Shown in pieces: positions 1-7,929 of a DNA stretch of 64,000 nucleotides (the stretch's first letter is position 1; each line of letters begins with the position of its first letter). Made by a program: the position numbers and the translations under genes. The notes beneath the pieces are model-generated. The model was given only the letters and a program-made list of their open reading frames with translations, did not search any database and was not told where the DNA came from. This DNA is from Mytilus galloprovincialis (lineage: Eukaryota > Mollusca > Bivalvia > Mytilida > Mytilidae). The stretch is from contig NC_134840.1 of assembly GCF_965363235.1 (NCBI RefSeq), positions 94,810,416 to 94,874,415 of the forward strand, in the 5' to 3' direction.

Positions 1-1704
1 AATGAATTTGCTAGAAAATTAAGATGTAAATTTCTATTTTATTCAAAGAATGAAAATATACACCCATTCAGGGAGAATAGCAAATATGAACCTCACTACA
101 GCTGTGATGCACTTGAAAATTATATTTTCCAAACAAAACATGAGTTGTCGTCAATGCAGCCTCGGAGATTTAGAGACAATCTGAAACCTGGTGAGAGGTC
201 AAGCATATCTTCACTTTTGCGAGACAAATCAATTCTTATTAAGAAAGCTGATAAAAGCAACAATGTTGTTGTTCTTGATAAGAGTATTTACTTATCCGAA
301 GCTTATCGGCAATTACAATCGCATCACTACACAAGTCTTGACGGTTTTGACTTCAAGGTTCTCAGAAATAATATCAATGATTATGTCACTAGAATGCACA
401 TTCATAATGAAATTGACGAAATTTCATTCAAATACATGATAAATGGCAATCAGAAAAATTACGGACCGGGACAAATGCATATATTACCGAAAATACACAA
501 AATAAATTTTGTAGATTATGACAATGTCATGAGAAAAGGATTTAATATTGATTTAATAGTTCCTCCAGGGAGACCTATCATTTCCCAGATTGGTACGATC
601 ACTGAATACATAGGTCGTTATGTTGATTATTTTCTTGTGCCAATAGTTAAGAAACACCATACTTTCATCAGAGATTCATCTGATTTTATACAAAAAATAG
701 AAACAATCAAACCATTAGACAATTGCCTATTATGTAGTTTTGACATAAGTCAGATGTTTACCAACTGTCCAATTGAAGAAATTCTTTTAGCAGTAAGAGC
801 AGCATATGATGCATTTGATAAATCGCATTACACTATAAAATATCCCTCTACAGATGATTTAGTTTCCCTCTTGGGATATGTTCTGCAACATAATATCTTT
901 GAATTTAATGATCAATTATATCAACAATGTCTAGGTTCTGCAATTGGGGCCTGCTGTGCACCGGAATGTTGTAATATTTTATTATATCAAATAATGAAAG
1001 AAATTATTTCGTCATTTCCTTACAAGACAAACATATTTTATTATGCCAGATACATGGATGATGGAATAATAATACACCACGGTAAAAGACCTGAACTTGA
1101 AGAATTTTTTAAATTGGCTAATAGCCATCACAAATTTCTCAAATTCACATATGAAATTTCAGAATCTGACACAACATTTCTAGACGTTCATTTATTCAAG
1201 GGCAGAAGATTTATAGCAGATAATATATTAGACATGAAAACCCATTTCAAACCTACGAATTCTTTTCTATATTTGCACAGAAATAGCTCTCATACGGAGC
1301 ACGTGTTTAAAGCATTTATCCGGGGAGAAGTAATTCGTTACAGAAGATCAACAAACAATGATAATGACCTTAGAGAAATTCTCTTAAAGTTCAAACAGAA
1401 TTTGATAAATAGGGGTTACACTGACACTGAAATCATGTCTAGCTTCAATGAAGCCTTAACCAAAGAGAGAAAACATTTGTTTTCAACTAAGGAAGGGAAA
1501 CGTAAAGAGGAAATTCCTCTTGTAATGGCTACTAAATATAATCCTTGCATAAGCAAATTACGAAAACACCTTTTAAAACATTGGCATCTCATAAGAGATA
1601 ATGTGGTTTGCAATGAAGTATTCACAAAAACACCGATAATTGCTTATAAAAGGCACAGAAATTTATCAGATATTCTGACATCGACCAAGGTAAAGAAACC
1701 ATAA
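1..1704 (+). CDS. Penelope-like reverse transcriptase, copy 1 (partial)
   Basis: The window opens in frame inside the RT ORF. The residues present correspond to residue 80 onward of the 646-residue protein of copies 2 and 3, and the translation is identical to theirs from there to the stop. It contains LPKIHK, GRPIIS, the catalytic aspartate of FDIS, the GSAIG motif and YMDDG, then stops at IAYKRHRNLSDI...KKP. It would copy element RNA into DNA. No GIY-YIG endonuclease domain follows the RT. The first ATG inside the window is internal and is not the true start. See the copy 2 entry for the full domain description. Confidence 0.9.
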   Translation, partial: NEFARKLRCKFLFYSKNENIHPFRENSKYEPHYSCDALENYIFQTKHELSSMQPRRFRDNLKPGERSSISSLLRDKSILIKKADKSNNVVVLDKSIYLSEAYRQLQSHHYTSLDGFDFKVLRNNINDYVTRMHIHNEIDEISFKYMINGNQKNYGPGQMHILPKIHKINFVDYDNVMRKGFNIDLIVPPGRPIISQIGTITEYIGRYVDYFLVPIVKKHHTFIRDSSDFIQKIETIKPLDNCLLCSFDISQMFTNCPIEEILLAVRAAYDAFDKSHYTIKYPSTDDLVSLLGYVLQHNIFEFNDQLYQQCLGSAIGACCAPECCNILLYQIMKEIISSFPYKTNIFYYARYMDDGIIIHHGKRPELEEFFKLANSHHKFLKFTYEISESDTTFLDVHLFKGRRFIADNILDMKTHFKPTNSFLYLHRNSSHTEHVFKAFIRGEVIRYRRSTNNDNDLREILLKFKQNLINRGYTDTEIMSSFNEALTKERKHLFSTKEGKRKEEIPLVMATKYNPCISKLRKHLLKHWHLIRDNVVCNEVFTKTPIIAYKRHRNLSDILTSTKVKKP

Positions 1705-1722
1705 TTTTTTAAACATATAGGA

Positions 1723-1808
1723 CAATCCCTGATGATGGCGGACCTATATAACAATATTTTATTTATCATAAAAAAATACCGCCGAAACGCTATATTAGTG
1801 TAGGATTG
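1723..1808 (+). ncRNA. Hammerhead ribozyme (type I layout), PLE copy 1
   Basis: All core elements can be read directly. Stem I is CAATCC (1723-1728) with GGATTG (1803-1808). The core CTGATGA is at 1729-1735. Stem II is GGCGG (1737-1741) with CCGCC (1779-1783), closing a loop of about 37 nt. GAAA is at 1784-1787. Stem III is CGCTA (1788-1792) with TAGTG (1796-1800), a 3-nt loop and one G-U pair. The GTA triplet puts cleavage after position 1802. One T (1736) is unpaired between the core and stem II, which is the only departure from the standard fold. It begins 18 nt after the RT stop codon. Hammerheads in Penelope-like pseudo-LTRs are an established feature of the family. Confidence 0.88.
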
Positions 1809-2060
1809 ATTGCAAACATATAAAATTTATAAATAGCATATATAATACAAACCTGATAATTTCTTATCAGAAGGAATCTATCTCTATATAAACATAATTA
1901 TAGATTATGTGATATAATTATTGCAAAACATTAGTGAAACCAATATATTTCGATTTGGTTCCGAACATGAACCTTGCAATGTTCTATGAAAACAATGATA
2001 GTAATTGTGTGAAGATGAAGAGGGAAGCCGTGGACGTTGGGTTTCGCTTTTTCTTAATTG
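1803..2060 (+). repeat. Terminal pseudo-LTR of PLE copy 1
   Basis: This 258-bp segment starts at the nucleotide after the predicted ribozyme cleavage site. It recurs at 2061-2318, 5887-6142, 6143-6400 and 9969-10224. It carries a TATATAAA box at +83. It joins copy 2 directly, with no host DNA between. Confidence 0.9.
1885..1892 (+). promoter_or_regulatory. TATA-like box inside pseudo-LTR
   Basis: TATATAAA lies at +83 from the ribozyme cleavage site in every pseudo-LTR (also 2143-2150, 5969-5976, 6225-6232 and 10051-10058). It could start transcription inside the pseudo-LTR. This is inferred from the motif and its constant position only. Confidence 0.4.
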
Positions 2061-2318
2061 GGATTGATTGCAAACATATAAAATTTATAAATAGCATATA
2101 TAATACAAACCTGATAATTTCTTATCAGAAGGAATCTATCTCTATATAAACATAATTATAGATTATGTGATATAATTATTGCAAAACATTAGTGAAACCA
2201 ATATATTTCGATTTGGTTCCGAACATGAACCTTGCAATGTTCTATGAAAACAATGATAGTAATTGTGTGAAGATGAAGAGGGAAGCCGTGGACGTTGGGT
2301 TTCGCTTTTTCTTAATTG
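2061..2318 (+). repeat. 5' pseudo-LTR of PLE copy 2
   Basis: This is a direct repeat of 1803-2060. It starts at the ribozyme cleavage point and lacks the upstream half of the ribozyme, as expected if the 5' end was made by self-cleavage. Its sequence continues without a break into the leader. Confidence 0.9.
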
Positions 2319-2756
2319 TTTATGTTGGGTTTTTGCCCACCGGAACTTACCCGAGAATAATCATTTAGTTGATTATCCGGTTTTCCCATACTTCACTCAA
2401 TTAATGTCATTGCATTGTAATATTTACAAAGAGATCATAATACATATATAAACCATGTTATAAGCTCTATTGTTTTAACAAAGACTCCATGACTGTATTT
2501 TATTACAGTCAATTGTTTGCTCAAACCAGCCTGATAGTGCTTCGGTGGCCTTTGAAAATTTCAACCGTAACAAATTTATAATTACCAACAAGTAGCAAAA
2601 TTTGTCGATTTTGCCGGTCCCCCTTTCACCCTCATAAGATTTATGAGATCCTATAAGACAATGTACTTCCTGCCATTCTAGTGATCTTTGACACTAGTAG
2701 ACTTTGGTCATTTATACTTTGAACGTTTAATGTACTGCACGCCATTTCTAGTAAAG

Positions 2757-3428
2757 ATGAGTAAGCTGTCTCTAAATAAATCCAAAAAGGAGGAAATTCC
2801 ACCAACACAGGATGACTTCAAGGACCCTATTGATACGGAGGATTTTGACCTATCTCTTCCCCTGACAAATATTTCGTCGGCATCGAAGAAGGAGGAGGAC
2901 AAAACTGAAAGTGATTTCTCGGATGTGGTATCTGGCGCCGTCAGGGATTTGAGGACTATTATGAACAGCAAACTGGCCATAGCTAAGGCCAGAGAGGGAT
3001 TGGCCTATGGCCTGCAAGAGGATGGGAACATTCCTCCATTCTGCAAAATCCTTCTTGATTGTAGACCGGACCTCCTGAATAGAGATTATTCAAAGGAACT
3101 GGTTGAAATATGGACAACCAAGCTGAAGGAAACCAAAACAACCCTCCTTACAGAGTCCGTTAAATTCCTAGACAATAAAATTTCTGACATTGATGGGGAA
3201 ATTAAGAAAAAACTAGATAACACCAAAACTATCATTGGTGCAGCAACTAAATGTGCTGGCCTGGCTCGATCCGATTTGGCTAAGAGATTCTTGGACATGA
3301 AGGAACGCCAGGAGAAGGATCTAGCAGAGTTCAAAACCGACATACGTGCCAAACAACCCATCCCTACATGGAAGAGATCCAACATCCATTTCAAAAAGGG
3401 CAACAACAGGAGAGGAAGACCATACTAA
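2757..3428 (+). CDS. PLE ORF1, lysine-rich coiled-coil protein, copy 2
   Basis: This is a 223-residue protein of unknown fold. I chose the ATG at 2757 because its context (AAAGATGA) has a purine at -3. An in-frame upstream ATG at 2688 would add 23 residues. The N-terminal 70 residues are acidic and low in complexity, with many K, E, D and S. The middle (about residues 75-200) is helical and charged, with heptad-like spacing that suggests a coiled coil. The last 25 residues are strongly basic (KRSNIHFKKGNNRRGRPY), fitting RNA binding. ORF1 proteins lie upstream of RT in some Penelope-like elements and may package RNA, but that role is inferred from position and charge only. Copies 2 and 3 are identical in translation. 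Confidence 0.72.
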   Translation: MSKLSLNKSKKEEIPPTQDDFKDPIDTEDFDLSLPLTNISSASKKEEDKTESDFSDVVSGAVRDLRTIMNSKLAIAKAREGLAYGLQEDGNIPPFCKILLDCRPDLLNRDYSKELVEIWTTKLKETKTTLLTESVKFLDNKISDIDGEIKKKLDNTKTIIGAATKCAGLARSDLAKRFLDMKERQEKDLAEFKTDIRAKQPIPTWKRSNIHFKKGNNRRGRPY

Positions 3429-3847
3429 ATAACTGTGTAATAAACATTATACTGTGTAAACATGAACATATTGGTTATACCTACTGGATGAGTGCGTAAA
3501 ATTTTGAACGTGATTATTTGACAGACTATATGTTTTTTTCACATTGAGATTAATTTTCTATTTAATGGTATGTTATTCTTTTTTATCAGACATTATTTAG
3601 TCGCTTTTTGTATTCCATAACGCATGATGAACAGTAAATATTTTATTGTTTTGATATTTTTCATATGGGATAATTATCAATATAAAAATGTGTTAAACTT
3701 CCAATGTTTTCGTTACTTCCTGTCAATCAGTAAATTTATATCAATGACCAATCAGATAATAGCTATGCTATCCAGCCACACCCCATTGAGTTTCCCAGTC
3801 TGCATTGACACACAAGACAATTTCATCTCTGCGATATTGCGGCAGTC

Positions 3848-5788
3848 ATGGCTAGACGCTTTAATGTTCATATGAAAAAGAAAAAGTATGGCAAGCGCCA
3901 AAGAAACAAAGTTGCAATGCAACAATCAAAAATAAAATTCCAAATAAAACAGGCTAAACAGCATGTGGTTAATCTGTCAATGAAAACTTTAACTGACAAT
4001 GAGTATTTGCTGCTTTCAAAAGGGTTGAAATTCATACCTGCTCCCGCATTGAAAGGGGCAAAAAATGATTTAATGAGAGACTTTAATGAATTTGCTAGAA
4101 AATTAAGATGTAAATTTCTATTTTATTCAAAGAATGAAAATATACACCCATTCAGGGAGAATAGCAAATATGAACCTCACTACAGCTGTGATGCACTTGA
4201 AAATTATATTTTCCAAACAAAACATGAGTTGTCGTCAATGCAGCCTCGGAGATTTAGAGACAATCTGAAACCTGGTGAGAGGTCAAGCATATCTTCACTT
4301 TTGCGAGACAAATCAATTCTTATTAAGAAAGCTGATAAAAGCAACAATGTTGTTGTTCTTGATAAGAGTATTTACTTATCCGAAGCTTATCGGCAATTAC
4401 AATCGCATCACTACACAAGTCTTGACGGTTTTGACTTCAAGGTTCTCAGAAATAATATCAATGATTATGTCACTAGAATGCACATTCATAATGAAATTGA
4501 CGAAATTTCATTCAAATACATGATAAATGGCAATCAGAAAAATTACGGACCGGGACAAATGCATATATTACCGAAAATACACAAAATAAATTTTGTAGAT
4601 TATGACAATGTCATGAGAAAAGGATTTAATATTGATTTAATAGTTCCTCCAGGGAGACCTATCATTTCCCAGATTGGTACGATCACTGAATACATAGGTC
4701 GTTATGTTGATTATTTTCTTGTGCCAATAGTTAAGAAACACCATACTTTCATCAGAGATTCATCTGATTTTATACAAAAAATAGAAACAATCAAACCATT
4801 AGACAATTGCCTATTATGTAGTTTTGACATAAGTCAGATGTTTACCAACTGTCCAATTGAAGAAATTCTTTTAGCAGTAAGAGCAGCATATGATGCATTT
4901 GATAAATCGCATTACACTATAAAATATCCCTCTACAGATGATTTAGTTTCCCTCTTGGGATATGTTCTGCAACATAATATCTTTGAATTTAATGATCAAT
5001 TATATCAACAATGTCTAGGTTCTGCAATTGGGGCCTGCTGTGCACCGGAATGTTGTAATATTTTATTATATCAAATAATGAAAGAAATTATTTCGTCATT
5101 TCCTTACAAGACAAACATATTTTATTATGCCAGATACATGGATGATGGAATAATAATACACCACGGTAAAAGACCTGAACTTGAAGAATTTTTTAAATTG
5201 GCTAATAGCCATCACAAATTTCTCAAATTCACATATGAAATTTCAGAATCTGACACAACATTTCTAGACGTTCATTTATTCAAGGGCAGAAGATTTATAG
5301 CAGATAATATATTAGACATGAAAACCCATTTCAAACCTACGAATTCTTTTCTATATTTGCACAGAAATAGCTCTCATACGGAGCACGTGTTTAAAGCATT
5401 TATCCGGGGAGAAGTAATTCGTTACAGAAGATCAACAAACAATGATAATGACCTTAGAGAAATTCTCTTAAAGTTCAAACAGAATTTGATAAATAGGGGT
5501 TACACTGACACTGAAATCATGTCTAGCTTCAATGAAGCCTTAACCAAAGAGAGAAAACATTTGTTTTCAACTAAGGAAGGGAAACGTAAAGAGGAAATTC
5601 CTCTTGTAATGGCTACTAAATATAATCCTTGCATAAGCAAATTACGAAAACACCTTTTAAAACATTGGCATCTCATAAGAGATAATGTGGTTTGCAATGA
5701 AGTATTCACAAAAACACCGATAATTGCTTATAAAAGGCACAGAAATTTATCAGATATTCTGACATCGACCAAGGTAAAGAAACCATAA
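3848..5788 (+). CDS. Penelope-like reverse transcriptase without endonuclease, copy 2
   Basis: The protein is 646 residues. The start ATG (3848) has G at -3 and at +4. The N-terminus is basic. A Penelope-type GLKFIPAP motif is at residues 59-66 and NNVVVLDKSIY at 166-176. LPKIHK (241-246) and GRPIIS (269-274) follow. RT motif A is FDIS with Asp327, motif B is GSAIGACCAPE (391-401), and the catalytic motif is YMDDG (430-434, Asp432 and Asp433). FLDVHL (472-477) and KPTNSFLYLH (496-505) are further family signatures. The protein ends at residue 646, before the cysteine motif and GIY-YIG nuclease usual in animal Penelope elements. It is therefore endonuclease-deficient by layout, as in Athena and Coprina. 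The stop lies 18 nt before the ribozyme. Confidence 0.93.
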   Translation: MARRFNVHMKKKKYGKRQRNKVAMQQSKIKFQIKQAKQHVVNLSMKTLTDNEYLLLSKGLKFIPAPALKGAKNDLMRDFNEFARKLRCKFLFYSKNENIHPFRENSKYEPHYSCDALENYIFQTKHELSSMQPRRFRDNLKPGERSSISSLLRDKSILIKKADKSNNVVVLDKSIYLSEAYRQLQSHHYTSLDGFDFKVLRNNINDYVTRMHIHNEIDEISFKYMINGNQKNYGPGQMHILPKIHKINFVDYDNVMRKGFNIDLIVPPGRPIISQIGTITEYIGRYVDYFLVPIVKKHHTFIRDSSDFIQKIETIKPLDNCLLCSFDISQMFTNCPIEEILLAVRAAYDAFDKSHYTIKYPSTDDLVSLLGYVLQHNIFEFNDQLYQQCLGSAIGACCAPECCNILLYQIMKEIISSFPYKTNIFYYARYMDDGIIIHHGKRPELEEFFKLANSHHKFLKFTYEISESDTTFLDVHLFKGRRFIADNILDMKTHFKPTNSFLYLHRNSSHTEHVFKAFIRGEVIRYRRSTNNDNDLREILLKFKQNLINRGYTDTEIMSSFNEALTKERKHLFSTKEGKRKEEIPLVMATKYNPCISKLRKHLLKHWHLIRDNVVCNEVFTKTPIIAYKRHRNLSDILTSTKVKKP

Positions 5789-5806
5789 TTTTTTAAACAT
5801 ATAGGA

Positions 5807-5892
5807 CAATCCCTGATGATGGCGGACCTATATAACAATATTTTATTTATCATAAAAAAATACCGCCGAAACGCTATATTAGTGTAGGATTG
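5807..5892 (+). ncRNA. Hammerhead ribozyme, PLE copy 2
   Basis: It has the same fold as the copy at 1723-1808. Stem I is CAATCC/GGATTG, followed by CTGATGA, stem II GGCGG/CCGCC with one bulged T, GAAA, and stem III CGCTA/TAGTG. The GTA triplet puts cleavage after 5886. The product 5' end (5887) is the first base of the 3' pseudo-LTR. Confidence 0.88.
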
Positions 5893-6142
5893 ATTGCAAA
5901 CATATAAAATTTATAAATAGCATATATAATACAAACCTGATAATTTCTTATCAGAAGGAATCTATCTCTATATAAACATAATTATAGATTATGTGATATA
6001 ATTATTGCAAAACATTAGTGAAACCAATATATTTCGATTTGGTTCCGAACATGAACCTTGCAATGTTCTATGAAAACAATGATAGTAATTGTGTGAAGAT
6101 GAAGAGGGAAGCCGTGGACGTTGGGTTTCGCTTTTTCTTAAA
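5887..6142 (+). repeat. 3' pseudo-LTR of PLE copy 2
   Basis: This copy of the pseudo-LTR ends at CTTAA plus one A, directly against the GGATTG start of copy 3. The junction differs from that between copies 1 and 2 (CTTAATTG then GGATTG). Confidence 0.9.
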
Positions 6143-6838
6143 GGATTGATTGCAAACATATAAAATTTATAAATAGCATATATAATACAAACCTGATAAT
6201 TTCTTATCAGAAGGAATCTATCTCTATATAAACATAATTATAGATTATGTGATATAATTATTGCAAAACATTAGTGAAACCAATATATTTCGATTTGGTT
6301 CCGAACATGAACCTTGCAATGTTCTATGAAAACAATGATAGTAATTGTGTGAAGATGAAGAGGGAAGCCGTGGACGTTGGGTTTCGCTTTTTCTTAATTG
6401 TTTATGTTGGGTTTTTGCCCACCGGAACTTACCCGAGAATAATCATTTAGTTGATTATCCGGTTTTCCCATACTTCACTCAATTAATGTCATTGCATTGT
6501 AATATTTACAAAGAGATCATAATACATATATAAACCATGTTATAAGCTCTATTGTTTTAACAAAGACTCCATGACTGTATTTTATTACAGTCAATTGTTT
6601 GCTCAAACCAGCCTGATAGTGCTTCGGTGGCCTTTGAAAATTTCAACCGTAACAAATTTATAATTACCAACAAGTAGCAAAATTTGTCGATTTTGCCGGT
6701 CCCCCTTTCACCCTCATAAGATTTATGAGATCCTATAAGACAATGTACTTCCTGCCATTCTAGTGATCTTTGACACTAGTAGACTTTGGTCATTTATACT
6801 TTGAACGTTTAATGTACTGCACGCCATTTCTAGTAAAG

Positions 6839-7510
6839 ATGAGTAAGCTGTCTCTAAATAAATCCAAAAAGGAGGAAATTCCACCAACACAGGATGACTT
6901 CAAGGACCCTATTGATACGGAGGATTTTGACCTATCTCTTCCCCTGACAAATATTTCGTCGGCATCGAAGAAGGAGGAGGACAAAACTGAAAGTGATTTC
7001 TCGGATGTGGTATCTGGCGCCGTCAGGGATTTGAGGACTATTATGAACAGCAAACTGGCCATAGCTAAGGCCAGAGAGGGATTGGCCTATGGCCTGCAAG
7101 AGGATGGGAACATTCCTCCATTCTGCAAAATCCTTCTTGATTGTAGACCGGACCTCCTGAATAGAGATTATTCAAAGGAACTGGTTGAAATATGGACAAC
7201 CAAGCTGAAGGAAACCAAAACAACCCTCCTTACAGAGTCCGTTAAATTCCTAGACAATAAAATTTCTGACATTGATGGGGAAATTAAGAAAAAACTAGAT
7301 AACACCAAAACTATCATTGGTGCAGCAACTAAATGTGCTGGCCTGGCTCGATCCGATTTGGCTAAGAGATTCTTGGACATGAAGGAACGCCAGGAGAAGG
7401 ATCTAGCAGAGTTCAAAACCGACATACGTGCCAAACAACCCATCCCTACATGGAAGAGATCCAACATCCATTTCAAAAAGGGCAACAACAGGAGAGGAAG
7501 ACCATACTAA
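6839..7510 (+). CDS. PLE ORF1, copy 3
   Basis: The translation is identical to ORF1 of copy 2 (223 residues from the ATG at 6839, or 246 from the in-frame upstream ATG at 6770). It has an acidic N-terminus, a charged helical middle and a basic C-terminal tail. The identity of two complete copies indicates recent amplification. The function is not established. An RNA-binding or packaging role is an inference from charge and from its place before the RT. Confidence 0.72.
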   Translation: MSKLSLNKSKKEEIPPTQDDFKDPIDTEDFDLSLPLTNISSASKKEEDKTESDFSDVVSGAVRDLRTIMNSKLAIAKAREGLAYGLQEDGNIPPFCKILLDCRPDLLNRDYSKELVEIWTTKLKETKTTLLTESVKFLDNKISDIDGEIKKKLDNTKTIIGAATKCAGLARSDLAKRFLDMKERQEKDLAEFKTDIRAKQPIPTWKRSNIHFKKGNNRRGRPY

Positions 7511-7929
7511 ATAACTGTGTAATAAACATTATACTGTGTAAACATGAACATATTGGTTATACCTACTGGATGAGTGCGTAAAATTTTGAACGTGATTATT
7601 TGACAGACTATATGTTTTTTTCACATTGAGATTAATTTTCTATTTAATGGTATGTTATTCTTTTTTATCAGACATTATTTAGTCGCTTTTTGTATTCCAT
7701 AACGCATGATGAACAGTAAATATTTTATTGTTTTGATATTTTTCATATGGGATAATTATCAATATAAAAATGTGTTAAACTTCCAATGTTTTCGTTACTT
7801 CCTGTCAATCAGTAAATTTATATCAATGACCAATCAGATAATAGCTATGCTATCCAGCCACACCCCATTGAGTTTCCCAGTCTGCATTGACACACAAGAC
7901 AATTTCATCTCTGCGATATTGCGGCAGTC

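Larger units (their letters stand above)
1..2060 (+). mobile_element. Penelope-like retroelement, copy 1 (5' part outside window)
   Basis: This is the 3' half of a Penelope-like element. It contains most of the RT ORF, a hammerhead ribozyme at 1723-1808 and a terminal pseudo-LTR at 1803-2060. Everything visible matches copies 2 and 3 closely. The missing 5' part is cut only by the window edge. The 3' end abuts the 5' end of copy 2 in the same orientation. Its last three bases (TTG after CTTAA) match the continuation found inside the full-length 5' pseudo-LTR, so this copy ends about 3 nt further downstream than copy 2 does. Confidence 0.93.
2061..6142 (+). mobile_element. Penelope-like retroelement, copy 2 (complete)
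   Basis: This is a 4082-bp full-length unit. It runs 5' pseudo-LTR (2061-2318), leader, ORF1 (2757-3428), a 420-bp spacer, RT ORF (3848-5788), hammerhead ribozyme (5807-5892) and 3' pseudo-LTR (5887-6142). The 5' end GGATTG coincides exactly with the nucleotide released by ribozyme cleavage, so the copy derives from processed RNA. Both ORFs are open and identical in translation to copy 3. It is inserted head-to-tail between copies 1 and 3. Penelope-like elements form their own retrotransposon class, and their pseudo-LTRs are unrelated to retroviral LTRs. Confidence 0.94.

Noticed and set aside
2055-2066. Telomeric repeat remnants at the tandem junction (TTGGGATT)
   Set aside because: Only a single GGG is present and it is explained by element ends TTG + GGATTG. 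There is no TTAGGG array.
2263-2451. 62-codon ORF beginning in the pseudo-LTR (also at 6345)
   Set aside because: It overlaps the non-coding pseudo-LTR, has no family signal and is repeated only because the element is repeated.
2708-3406. Minus-strand ORFs opposite ORF1
   Set aside because: They are antisense frames of ORF1 with serine/leucine-rich composition typical of the complement of a lysine-rich gene.
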